This document shows positions 7,304 through 14,280 of a stretch of DNA of 41,286 nucleotides, piece after piece. Position 1 is the stretch's first letter. Each line of letters starts with the position of its first letter. The notes under the pieces were generated by a model, which was given only the letters and a program-made list of their open reading frames with translations, did no database searches and was not told the origin of the DNA. Source of the DNA: Nitrospirota bacterium (GTDB taxonomy: Bacteria > Nitrospirota > Thermodesulfovibrionia > Thermodesulfovibrionales > SM23-35); the NCBI GenBank assembly GCA_040754395.1, contig JBFMCL010000024.1, positions 1 through 41,286 on the forward strand, given 5' to 3'. Made by a program: the position numbers and the translations under genes.

Positions 7304-7411
7304 GTATCTCTTTCATTAATTAAATTTCCCCTGGAGGTATTCTTCAGGGATATGGATTTGACCGGAAAATGCTTGTTAGGGCATATAGTGTCTCAACCTT
7401 ATATCCTAATA

Positions 7412-7440
7412 TTAATAGCATAAATTGATTAATATTACAA
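7412..7440 (-). promoter_or_regulatory. Possible promoter for the synthase-icd transcript
   Basis: Within the AT-rich divergent region (7304-7533) the minus strand has TTGTAA (7435-7440), a 17-base spacer and TATTAA (7412-7417). It would give a leader of about 100 bases. A plus-strand promoter for fabG must also lie here: TAAAAT at 7505-7510 is a fair -10 box without a good -35. A small perfect hairpin AGAGC-ACC-GCTCT sits at 7488-7500. Confidence 0.4.
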
Positions 7441-7533
7441 TAACTTCCCTGCTCAGATGCACTGCCGGATCAAATAAAGACTGGAAAAGAGCACCGCTCT
7501 CTGTTAAAATTAAAGCCAGTTTTTTTAAAGAAA

Positions 7534-8274
7534 ATGGAATTTAAGGGACAGACAGCATTAGTTACCGGCGGAACGCGCGGCATCGGCAAGGCGATTGCAG
7601 AGCAGCTTGCACGAAAGGGCGTCAATGTCATAGTCGCCGGAAGAACCCTCGCTGCGGCAGACGAGGTTGCAGAATCGTTGGCGGCACTGGGCGTTCAGGC
7701 TGCGGGAAAAAGACTCGATGTGTCAGATGCGGCAGAGGTCGAAAAGGTCTTTGAGGAGATCCGGTCAGAGTTCAGGAGGATAGATATCCTGGTGAACAAC
7801 GCCGGGATTACCAGGGACGGACTCCTGATGAGAATGAAGGAGGATGCATGGGATGCCGTCCTCGGGATCAATCTGAAGGGAGTTTTTCTCTGCTCACGGG
7901 AAGCGATAAAGGATATGGCGAAGCAGCGCTACGGCCGGATTATCAATATCACCTCGGTGGCTGCCTTCATGGGAAACCCCGGACAGGCAAATTACAGTGC
8001 TTCAAAGGCAGGAATAGTCGGGTTCACAAAAACAGTAGCGAAAGAGTATGCGGGCAGGGGCGTTACCGTAAATGCTGTTGCCCCGGGTTTCATAGAGACG
8101 GCAATGACGGATGTTCTGCCAGATAATATCAAAGAGGAGATGAAAAAACTCATACCGCTGGCCCGGTTCGGTTCAGTGGAAGACGTGGCGAATGCTGCTG
8201 TCTTTCTTGCATCGCCTGAATCCGGGTATATCACCGGCCAGGTGATACATGTGAATGGCGGCATGTATATGTAA
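7534..8274 (+). CDS. fabG: 3-oxoacyl-[ACP] reductase
   Basis: Reduces 3-oxoacyl-ACP to 3-hydroxyacyl-ACP with NADPH in type II fatty-acid synthesis. The 246-residue short-chain dehydrogenase has TGGTRGIG (11-18), the Arg in AGRT that favours NADPH, NNAG (88-91) and the catalytic Ser141-Tyr154-Lys158 set, ending with the family's ITGQVIHVNGGMYM. It is the first gene of fabG-acpP-fabF-rnc; fabH and fabD are not upstream, where a divergent AT-rich promoter region lies instead. The ribosome-binding site is weak (AAAGAAA). Length and motifs are normal. Confidence 0.96.
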   Translation: MEFKGQTALVTGGTRGIGKAIAEQLARKGVNVIVAGRTLAAADEVAESLAALGVQAAGKRLDVSDAAEVEKVFEEIRSEFRRIDILVNNAGITRDGLLMRMKEDAWDAVLGINLKGVFLCSREAIKDMAKQRYGRIINITSVAAFMGNPGQANYSASKAGIVGFTKTVAKEYAGRGVTVNAVAPGFIETAMTDVLPDNIKEEMKKLIPLARFGSVEDVANAAVFLASPESGYITGQVIHVNGGMYM

Positions 8275-8341
8275 TGCGTGAAGACACGGAAACAGCAGAT
8301 CCAGTAAAAAATCATTGAAGAGTGCATATGGAGGTGTATGA

Positions 8342-8575
8342 ATGTTCGAAGAAAAAGTAAAGGAAATCATTGCAAAGCAACTCGGGGTGAATGCGGCGGA
8401 GGTTGTCCCTGAAGCGTCATTTGTCGAAGACCTCGGTGCGGATTCACTTGATACGGTTGAGCTCGTCATGGCATTTGAAGAGGCCTTTGGCATTGAGATA
8501 CCTGATGAGGATGCAGAGAAGATCTCCAAGGTGAAAGATGCCATCGAATACATCAATACAAAAAAATCAGCGTAA
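8342..8575 (+). CDS. acpP: Acyl carrier protein
   Basis: A 77-residue acidic carrier protein that holds growing acyl chains on 4'-phosphopantetheine. The attachment motif [19 protein letters not shown] places the modified Ser at residue 35, and the helix [11 protein letters not shown] follows as usual. GGAGG lies seven bases before the ATG. It sits between fabG and fabF, 66 bases after the former and 17 before the latter, in the standard order. Confidence 0.97.
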   Translation: MFEEKVKEIIAKQLGVNAAEVVPEASFVEDLGADSLDTVELVMAFEEAFGIEIPDEDAEKISKVKDAIEYINTKKSA

Positions 8576-8592
8576 GTCCCTCGAGTTTTTTC

Positions 8593-9837
8593 ATGAATAA
8601 GAAGAGAGTTGTTATTACCGGGGTGGGTATGATTACCCCCCTTGGTATAGGCGTTGAAGAGAGCTGGAAGGGTCTTGTCGACGGCAATCCCGGCATCCGG
8701 AGGATTACCCAGTTTGATGCCTCGGCATTCCCGACCCAGATTGCAGGTGAGGTGCAGAACTTCAACCCTGAGGATTACATCGAACTGAAAGAAATCAAAA
8801 AGATGGACCGGTTTATCCATTTTGCGCTTGCCGCTGCGGAGATGGCGGTCAAAGATGCCGGGTTCAGTGTCACCGGGCAGAACGCTGACAGGGTTGGCGT
8901 AATTGTCGGGTCCGGCATCGGCGGACTGCATGCGATCGAACATTACCATTCGGTTCTGCTGGAGAAAGGGCCAAGAAAGATTACGCCTTTCTTTATCCCG
9001 ATGCTGGTGGTCAATCTTGCAGCAGGCCAGATATCGATCAGATTCGGGGCAAAAGGCCCGAACTCGGCTGTTGCGACCGCATGTGCTACCGGGAGTCATG
9101 CAATCGGCGATGCATTCAAGATTATCCAGAGGGGAGACGCGGATGCAGTGATCGCAGGGGGAACAGAGGCGGTGATAACGCCTCTCGGCATCGGCGGATT
9201 CAACGCAATGAAGGCATTGTCCACGAGAAATGATGCGCCTGAAAAGGCGAGCAGACCATTTGACATCGCAAGAGACGGATTTGTGATGGGGGAGGGGGCA
9301 GGCATTGTCATCCTTGAGAGTTTTGAAAATGCCATGGACCGTGGAGCAAAAATATATGCGGAAATTGTGGGATACGGAATGACTGCCGATGCTTATCATA
9401 TCACTGCGCCTGCCCCGGGCGGCGAGGGTGCGGCGCGGTGCATGGCGATGGCATTGAATGATGGAGGGGTCAGCGCCTCCGAAGTAGGGTATATCAATGC
9501 ACACGGGACGTCTACGAAATTCGGTGATGAACTTGAAACAAGCGCGATAAAGACCGTTTTCGGCGACTATGCTTACAAACTGACGGTCAGCTCGACAAAG
9601 TCGATGATAGGCCATCTTCTGGGGGCTGCCGGTGGAGTCGAGGGGGTTATCTCCATATTGGCAGTGCATCATGACATTGTGCCGCCGACAATAAATCTCG
9701 ACAATCCCGACCCGGAATGCGACCTTGATTATGTGCCGCATGAGGCGAGAAGGATGACTGTCGATTATGCCCTGACGAATTCGTTCGGATTCGGCGGGAC
9801 GAATGCTTGTCTGCTGTTTAAGAAGTTTGCAGAGTAA
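8593..9837 (+). CDS. fabF: 3-oxoacyl-[ACP] synthase II
   Basis: Elongating condensing enzyme of fatty-acid synthesis, adding two carbons from malonyl-ACP. The 414-residue protein has the Cys-His-His triad: Cys in [15 protein letters not shown] (about 163), His in [14 protein letters not shown] and His in [12 protein letters not shown]. It begins [14 protein letters not shown] and ends [16 protein letters not shown], as the family does. It follows acpP after 17 bases with a poor ribosome-binding site, so it is probably translated from the same message. rnc follows after 11 bases. Confidence 0.97.
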   Translation: MNKKRVVITGVGMITPLGIGVEESWKGLVDGNPGIRRITQFDASAFPTQIAGEVQNFNPEDYIELKEIKKMDRFIHFALAAAEMAVKDAGFSVTGQNADRVGVIVGSGIGGLHAIEHYHSVLLEKGPRKITPFFIPMLVVNLAAGQISIRFGAKGPNSAVATACATGSHAIGDAFKIIQRGDADAVIAGGTEAVITPLGIGGFNAMKALSTRNDAPEKASRPFDIARDGFVMGEGAGIVILESFENAMDRGAKIYAEIVGYGMTADAYHITAPAPGGEGAARCMAMALNDGGVSASEVGYINAHGTSTKFGDELETSAIKTVFGDYAYKLTVSSTKSMIGHLLGAAGGVEGVISILAVHHDIVPPTINLDNPDPECDLDYVPHEARRMTVDYALTNSFGFGGTNACLLFKKFAE

Positions 9838-9848
9838 CTCTTCTTTCC

Positions 9849-10544
9849 ATGCGTGAACACGATCTCACAGAACTGGAAGAAAGTCTCGGCTATTCATTCA
9901 AAAACAAGGATATCCTGGCGGAAGCCCTTACTCACCGGTCTTACTGCCACGAGCACCCCGACAGGACAGAATGCTACAATGAGCGACTTGAATTCCTCGG
10001 GGATTCGGTGCTCGGGCTGTCGATCGTTGAAGCGCTTTTCCTGTATGACAGCAAACTGACAGAATCCACAATGGCAAAGACCAAATCCTATCTCGTAAAG
10101 GAGGCGGTTCTCTCTGAAATCGCAGGCTCGATTTCCCTCGGCAGGTATCTCAGGCTTGGCAAGGGTGAAGAATCCACAGGGGGCAGAAAAAAAAGGTCTC
10201 TTCTTGCGGATGCCCTGGAAGCGGTGTTTGGCGCGGTGTATATTGACGGGGGATATGACAGGGCCAGAAAGCTGATCCAGCGGCTGTTCAGGGAGAAAAT
10301 CGTTGCGATCATGAATTCCGGAGAATTCCAGGACTTTAAAACAACTCTCCAGGAAAAGACCCAGCTTTTTTACGGTATGGTCCCTGAATATGTCATGATA
10401 AAGGAAGAGGGAGAGGAACATAAGAAGGTATTTACCGTGGAAGTGCTTGTGATGGGCGAAAAACTCGGCACGGGTGTCGGAAAAAACAAAAAGGAGGCGG
10501 AAACGCTGGCTGCCCGGGAAGCACTCAAAAAACTCCCGCAGTAA
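9849..10544 (+). CDS. rnc: Ribonuclease III
   Basis: Double-strand-specific endoribonuclease for rRNA precursor and mRNA processing. The 231-residue protein has the nuclease signature NERLEFLGDSVLGL (metal-binding Glu/Asp at about 45-52), the second acidic motif LLADALEAVFGAVYIDGGY, and a C-terminal double-stranded-RNA-binding domain (about 155-228) ending GVGKNKKEAETLAAREALKKL. It is the last gene of the fab cluster, a position found in many bacteria. The stop is followed by about 150 bases without a gene before the copper region. Confidence 0.96.
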   Translation: MREHDLTELEESLGYSFKNKDILAEALTHRSYCHEHPDRTECYNERLEFLGDSVLGLSIVEALFLYDSKLTESTMAKTKSYLVKEAVLSEIAGSISLGRYLRLGKGEESTGGRKKRSLLADALEAVFGAVYIDGGYDRARKLIQRLFREKIVAIMNSGEFQDFKTTLQEKTQLFYGMVPEYVMIKEEGEEHKKVFTVEVLVMGEKLGTGVGKNKKEAETLAAREALKKLPQ

Positions 10545-10700
10545 AATTCAGGTGTATTTGACTGAAGTGCGCATTTCTGATAGTCTTTTCTCAATAGAAG
10601 GCTGACGTATTCACCACACTCATAAAACGTCCGGGGATATCCCATGTGCGTTGGCTCCCGGGATTTTGCAAGACCATTAAATTGTCAGGAGGTGATCAGC

Positions 10701-10856
10701 GTGGCAAAAGATCCGGTATGCAACATGCAGGTGGATGAGAAGAAGGCAGCCGCAACAAGCGTGTATAAAGGCGCCACATACCATTTCTGCGCAAAGATCT
10801 GCAAGGAAAAATTCGACAAGGACCCTGAGAAGTATATGACAAAAGAACAGAAATAA
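10701..10856 (+). CDS. Small YHS-domain protein
   Basis: A 51-residue cytoplasmic protein consisting of a single YHS domain: KDPVCNMQVDEKKAAAT, YKGATYHFCAKICKEKF, then a charged tail. The Cys-x-Met and C-x3-C pattern binds soft metals; in copper systems YHS domains are thought to carry Cu(I). The frame is open further upstream, but the GTG at 10701 has an ideal AGGAGGTGATC just before it and matches the start of similar proteins. It is very like the first YHS domain of the Cu-ATPase at 18833. It is followed 12 bases later by a secreted Met-rich protein, so the pair is one unit. A weak candidate promoter (TTGACT at 10558, TAGTCT at 10581) lies upstream. Confidence 0.85.
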   Translation: MAKDPVCNMQVDEKKAAATSVYKGATYHFCAKICKEKFDKDPEKYMTKEQK

Positions 10857-10868
10857 CCGGGAGGAGAG

Positions 10869-11351
10869 ATGAAAAGACTGCTATTGATGTTTGTATTGTT
10901 GGCGTTGTGGACAACGGCCTTTGCACAGACAGGAACCCATGGCGGGATGCAGGGGCATGAGATGATGCCTGAAAAAGGAAAGCAGATGCCCGTGATGCAC
11001 TGTCCCGGGATGCAGCAGATGTCCGGCGGTATGATGCGCGAAGGAAAGCAGATGCCTGCGATGCAGATGTGTCCCATGATGGGATCTGGCATCATGCAGG
11101 ACATGATGACAATGATGATGGATATGATGGACATGCAGGAAAAGATGCTTAAGGGAGTAAAGGCTGCCGACAAGAAAAAAATGATGACGGATATCGCCGG
11201 GATGAAGAAAAAACTCCAGGAAATGATCGAGACGTGCAAGTGTCAAATGCACAAAATGATGCAGCATCACATGACGGAACCCCCCGCACAAGCCGGAGGG
11301 ACGGAAGCAGATAAACCTGCTCCTCCTGCAACTGAACCGCACAAGCATTAG
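10869..11351 (+). CDS. Secreted Met/His-rich protein, probable periplasmic copper binder
   Basis: A 160-residue exported protein. It has a clear Sec signal (KRLLLMFVLLALWTTAFAQ). The mature part holds many Met, His and Gln residues in MM, MxM and HxM spacing (for example MQQMSGGMMREGKQMPAMQM, and MMTMMMDMMDMQEKM), then a basic helix with two Cys (ETCKCQMHKMMQHHM) and a Pro/Ala/His-rich tail. Such Met motifs bind Cu(I) in periplasmic copper-tolerance proteins. I do not recognise a named family. GGGAGG precedes the ATG. It is cotranscribed with the YHS gene and followed by a strong stem-loop. A second Met-rich secreted protein is encoded at 18200. Copper binding is inferred from composition and neighbours. 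Confidence 0.8.
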   Translation: MKRLLLMFVLLALWTTAFAQTGTHGGMQGHEMMPEKGKQMPVMHCPGMQQMSGGMMREGKQMPAMQMCPMMGSGIMQDMMTMMMDMMDMQEKMLKGVKAADKKKMMTDIAGMKKKLQEMIETCKCQMHKMMQHHMTEPPAQAGGTEADKPAPPATEPHKH

Positions 11352-11386
11352 GGGACGCGCGCAGTCCTTATCACGATGCTTTGCTC

Positions 11387-11418
11387 AATGGCCTCAACAG
11401 GAATTCTGTGAGGCCATT
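11387..11418 (+). repeat. Strong stem-loop after the first Met-rich gene
   Basis: AATGGCCTCA (11387-11396) pairs perfectly with TGAGGCCATT (11409-11418), with CAG/CTG continuing the stem inside and a GAATT loop. It starts 36 bases after the stop codon. There is no T tract, so it is more likely an mRNA-stabilising or processing structure than a simple terminator. Confidence 0.6.
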
Positions 11419-11472
11419 GCCTGCTCCGCCAGGCAGACACAGGTTACATTGCGGATGGGAGATCAAAAGAAT

Positions 11473-11862
11473 ATGGATGCGCATGTGCGATCAAAACTTA
11501 TTCTTGTGCCCGTCAAGATCATTGCGCTTCTTATTGCCTTAATGATACTGGTAAGGCTCGGGTATGTCTTTTATGATTTTCTTCTGAATCCCTTTCACGA
11601 GCCTGCGACGCTTAGTGAAGAATCGGTCAAGCATGTTATGACGGCGCTTATACTTCTCGAGCTTTTTGCGCTGACGCTCCGGTTTCTTGTGCAGGATCTC
11701 ATAGACCCTATTCTCATTCTCATCACCGTTTTGACAGCCCTTGGAAGGGACTTGATTGTGCTGAATTTCAAAGAGACTCATTATCTCAGTCTCCTTGCAT
11801 TGGGATTCATATTCGCAGTTACGATTGCAGGGATTTATTTTTTGAGGAAAAATCCCGGATAA
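11473..11862 (+). CDS. PsiE-family inner-membrane protein
   Basis: A small membrane protein of the phosphate-starvation-inducible E (PsiE) family; function in the family is unknown. Four hydrophobic spans are visible (ILVPVKIIALLIALMILVRL, ALILLELFALTLRFL, PILILITVLTALGRDLIVL, YLSLLALGFIFAVTIAGIYF), which with the Glu/Arg in ELFALTLRF and GRDLIVL fit PsiE. The frame is open from 11449, but the ATG at 11473 is better placed behind GGGAG, giving 129 residues. It sits between a copper-type gene and a sensor kinase, in the same direction, so it may respond to envelope stress. Confidence 0.75.
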   Translation: MDAHVRSKLILVPVKIIALLIALMILVRLGYVFYDFLLNPFHEPATLSEESVKHVMTALILLELFALTLRFLVQDLIDPILILITVLTALGRDLIVLNFKETHYLSLLALGFIFAVTIAGIYFLRKNPG

Positions 11863-11967
11863 CCTACGGGAACCCGGACGGGTATACCATTGCATCAGAA
11901 AAGAGTTTCTTCCCCCTGCATAACGATACTGCAGTATCACTTATCCTGTATGAAGAGAAGGCATATC

Positions 11968-13047
11968 ATGGAAATGAGAAACAGTAAAATAAAAGCGGTC
12001 ATAGTGGTATTCCTGGTTATTGTCAACAGTTCCCTTCATTATTTTACAGAGATGACGCGTATCTACTATCACATTTTTTTCCGGGAACTCTATTTTCTTC
12101 CGCTGATTCTTGCAGGATTCTGGTTTGGTCTGCAGGGAGGAATAGTTGCCGCTCTCGGTATCAGTGTGCTCTATGTGCCCTTCGTTGTTCTCCATTGGCA
12201 GGGGTTTTCTCCGGGAGATTTCGACAGAGTGCTGGAAATCCTGCTGTTTGGCGTTGTTGCATCAGGCCTCGGCTTCCTGTCCGACAGGAGAAAATCGGAA
12301 GAGAAGGCAAAAGTGGAGGCAGAGCGCTATGCGCGGGAACAGGCTGAAAGCGCAAACCGTCTGAAGTCGGATTTTTTGTCAATCATGTCTCATGAACTCA
12401 AGACACCCCTGATCAGTATCATTGGCTACAATGACCTTCTGCTTGACGGCGTTGCCGGAGACATGACAGAGGATCAGAAAGCTTCGCTGAAAAAAATAGA
12501 CAAGCATGCAAAAAAGCTGCTGGAACTTATCGAAACAATGCTTGTTCTCACCGGAATCGAAGCCCAGGCTCCGGAGAAAAGAGAGATTGCTGTCTCTGTG
12601 CTGCTTGACGAATTCCGGGCCGAGAACAGGAGTCTGTTCGAGAATTCCAGGCTCGAATTTTTCTGGAACATTCCATTGGGACTCCCCTCCATTCACACGG
12701 ATTCCACAAAACTCAAGATAATCCTGAAAAACCTTCTCACGAATGCAGTGAAGTTTACTGAACAGGGCAATGTTACGGTTGACGTGTGCACAGAGAGAGG
12801 TGGGGTCAGTTTTAGCGTGACCGATACAGGCATCGGGATTCCCCGGGATGCGCTGACGATTATTTTTGAACCGTTTCGTCAGGTGGAAAGCCCGCTTACC
12901 CGTCAGCATGGAGGGGTCGGGCTGGGGCTATATATTGCGAGGCGGATTCTTGACCTGATTGGCGGGACGATACACGTGCAGAGTGAAGTCGGCAAAGGTT
13001 CACGTTTCAGCATCTGGATTCCGTCCGGCTTTGACGGAAGACACTGA
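11968..13047 (+). CDS. Orphan membrane sensor histidine kinase
   Basis: A 359-residue kinase. The N-terminal part has about four membrane spans with little periplasmic sequence (AVIVVFLVIVNSSLHYF; the long stretch LYFLPLILAGFWFGLQGGIV and on; VLEILLFGVVASGLGFL), then a coiled linker. HisKA follows with the phospho-acceptor in SIMSHELKTPL (His about 142), then HATPase_c with LKNLLTNAVKFT (N box), DTGIGI (G1), FEPFRQ (F box) and GGVGLGLYIARRI (G2). The frame opens at 11890, but the ATG at 11968 has AGAGAAGG six bases upstream. No response regulator gene is near, so the partner must be elsewhere. The signal is unknown; copper or membrane state is suggested only by the neighbours. Confidence 0.88.
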   Translation: MEMRNSKIKAVIVVFLVIVNSSLHYFTEMTRIYYHIFFRELYFLPLILAGFWFGLQGGIVAALGISVLYVPFVVLHWQGFSPGDFDRVLEILLFGVVASGLGFLSDRRKSEEKAKVEAERYAREQAESANRLKSDFLSIMSHELKTPLISIIGYNDLLLDGVAGDMTEDQKASLKKIDKHAKKLLELIETMLVLTGIEAQAPEKREIAVSVLLDEFRAENRSLFENSRLEFFWNIPLGLPSIHTDSTKLKIILKNLLTNAVKFTEQGNVTVDVCTERGGVSFSVTDTGIGIPRDALTIIFEPFRQVESPLTRQHGGVGLGLYIARRILDLIGGTIHVQSEVGKGSRFSIWIPSGFDGRH

Positions 13048-13102
13048 CAGGATGCTTCTGACCCGGAAAATGAGTATTTCACATCCCCGAAAAGACGAGA
13101 AA

Positions 13103-13180
13103 ATGGATGCCAGTATGCATGCAGATATGTTCACTGACGGCTTTGCGTATATGGCAAGAGGAATGTTGCCGGGGCAATAA
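13103..13180 (+). CDS. Possible 25-aa leader peptide before the DUF1566 gene
   Basis: ATG at 13103 opens a 25-codon frame (MDASMHADMFTDGFAYMARG, then five more residues) whose TAA overlaps the ATG of the next gene as TAATG. Five Met in 25 residues echoes the Met-rich proteins nearby. The overlap would allow translational coupling, which would explain the poor ribosome-binding site of the following gene. The ribosome-binding site of the peptide itself is also poor, so this is a weak call. Confidence 0.25.
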   Translation: MDASMHADMFTDGFAYMARGMLPGQ

Positions 13181-14232
13181 TGAAGGGCTGCCTTTGGACC
13201 GGCCAGATCACATGTCATGATACTGAGGGAAGAGAAGTGCCCTGCAGCGACAGCGGCCAGGATGCAGAGTTCAGGACAGGCATCCCATGGCCTGAGCCGA
13301 GATTTAAAAAGGAGGGAGATACGGTTCTGGATTGTCTCACAGGGCTTGTGTGGACAAAAAATGCGAATATTGCGGAATATCCTCTGATGTGGCAGGAAGC
13401 CCTTGATTACATCGCTGATAAGAACCATGAAAAATTGTTCGGTTACAGTGACTGGAGGCTTCCGAACCGACGGGAACTCAGAAGCCTGATAAGCTTCCAG
13501 ACAATAAAGCCTGCGCTTCCCGAGAATCATCCTTTTATAAATGTATTCCCCGGCTGGTACTGGACATCCACCACTTCAGCAGTGAATACTGCGTATGCCT
13601 GGTATGTGCATATGGAAGGTGCCAGGATGTTCTATGGAGGAAAGAAACAGAACTATATCGTCTGGCCTGTGAGGGGCGAAGGGTACGGGATACTGCCAGC
13701 AACAGGACAGTCCGGATGCTTTGATGCGGAAGGACGGGTTATGCCCTGTAACGGAACAGGTCAGGACGGAGAATTCAGGCATGGCCAACCATTGCCTGAA
13801 AAACGTTTTGCAGTTTATGGGGAAGCGGTGATTGATAACCTGACAGGACTCTGCTGGGTAAAAAAAACATCCCTTGCGGGCAGGCCGGTGACGTGGAAAG
13901 ACGCGGTCGAGGCTGTCGGTTCACTCAATCAGAAGGCCGGGACGACAAAACCGTGGAGGTTGCCGAATATCAATGAACTTGAATCCCTCGTGGATGCACG
14001 GACGCACAGCCCTGCACTTCCCGAAGGCCATCCCTTTGAAGATGTTCAGGAAGGGTACTGGTCCTCAACCACGAGCATGTTCGGGCCGGACTGGGCCTGG
14101 GTATTGTATATGGCGAAAGGAGCTGTGGGAGTCGGGCAGAAGCCGGGTGCACACTTCCATGTATGGGCAGTAAGCGACTCCGTTACTACTGATGCTTTCC
14201 TGAGAACATATACCTTCCGGGTAATGCGCTGA
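13180..14232 (+). CDS. DUF1566 protein with two tandem domains
   Basis: A 350-residue protein of two similar halves, each with the DUF1566 (Lcl C-terminal) pattern. The half-starts align: GREVPCSDSGQDAEFRTG and GRVMPCNGTGQDGEFRHG, then LTGLVWTKNAN / LTGLCWVKKTS, WRLPNRRELRSL / WRLPNINELESL, and YWTSTTS / YWSSTTS. These domains have a C-type-lectin-like look and usually occur in surface or exported proteins of unknown role. Here no signal peptide is visible at the ATG used. Upstream of it in frame a stop lies at 13135, so the gene could only be slightly longer. The ribosome-binding site is poor and coupling to a short peptide is possible. It shares direction with the copper genes; its role there is unknown. 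Confidence 0.82.
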   Translation: MKGCLWTGQITCHDTEGREVPCSDSGQDAEFRTGIPWPEPRFKKEGDTVLDCLTGLVWTKNANIAEYPLMWQEALDYIADKNHEKLFGYSDWRLPNRRELRSLISFQTIKPALPENHPFINVFPGWYWTSTTSAVNTAYAWYVHMEGARMFYGGKKQNYIVWPVRGEGYGILPATGQSGCFDAEGRVMPCNGTGQDGEFRHGQPLPEKRFAVYGEAVIDNLTGLCWVKKTSLAGRPVTWKDAVEAVGSLNQKAGTTKPWRLPNINELESLVDARTHSPALPEGHPFEDVQEGYWSSTTSMFGPDWAWVLYMAKGAVGVGQKPGAHFHVWAVSDSVTTDAFLRTYTFRVMR

Positions 14233-14260
14233 TTGCATAAAATGGGTAATTCCGTAGAAT
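14233..14260 (+). promoter_or_regulatory. Possible promoter for the multicopper oxidase fusion
   Basis: TTGCAT (14233-14238), a 16-base spacer and TAGAAT (14255-14260) lie just after the DUF1566 stop codon. The predicted start near 14267 leaves a short leader that contains AAGGAG. Confidence 0.45.
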
Positions 14261-14280
14261 ATTAGGATAAGGAGTCTGGA

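Noticed and set aside
8173-9741. 522-residue open frame on the minus strand opposite acpP and fabF
   Set aside because: It lies wholly across strongly conserved plus-strand genes, has Cys/His/Arg-rich composition typical of a reverse-complement shadow, and shows no family.
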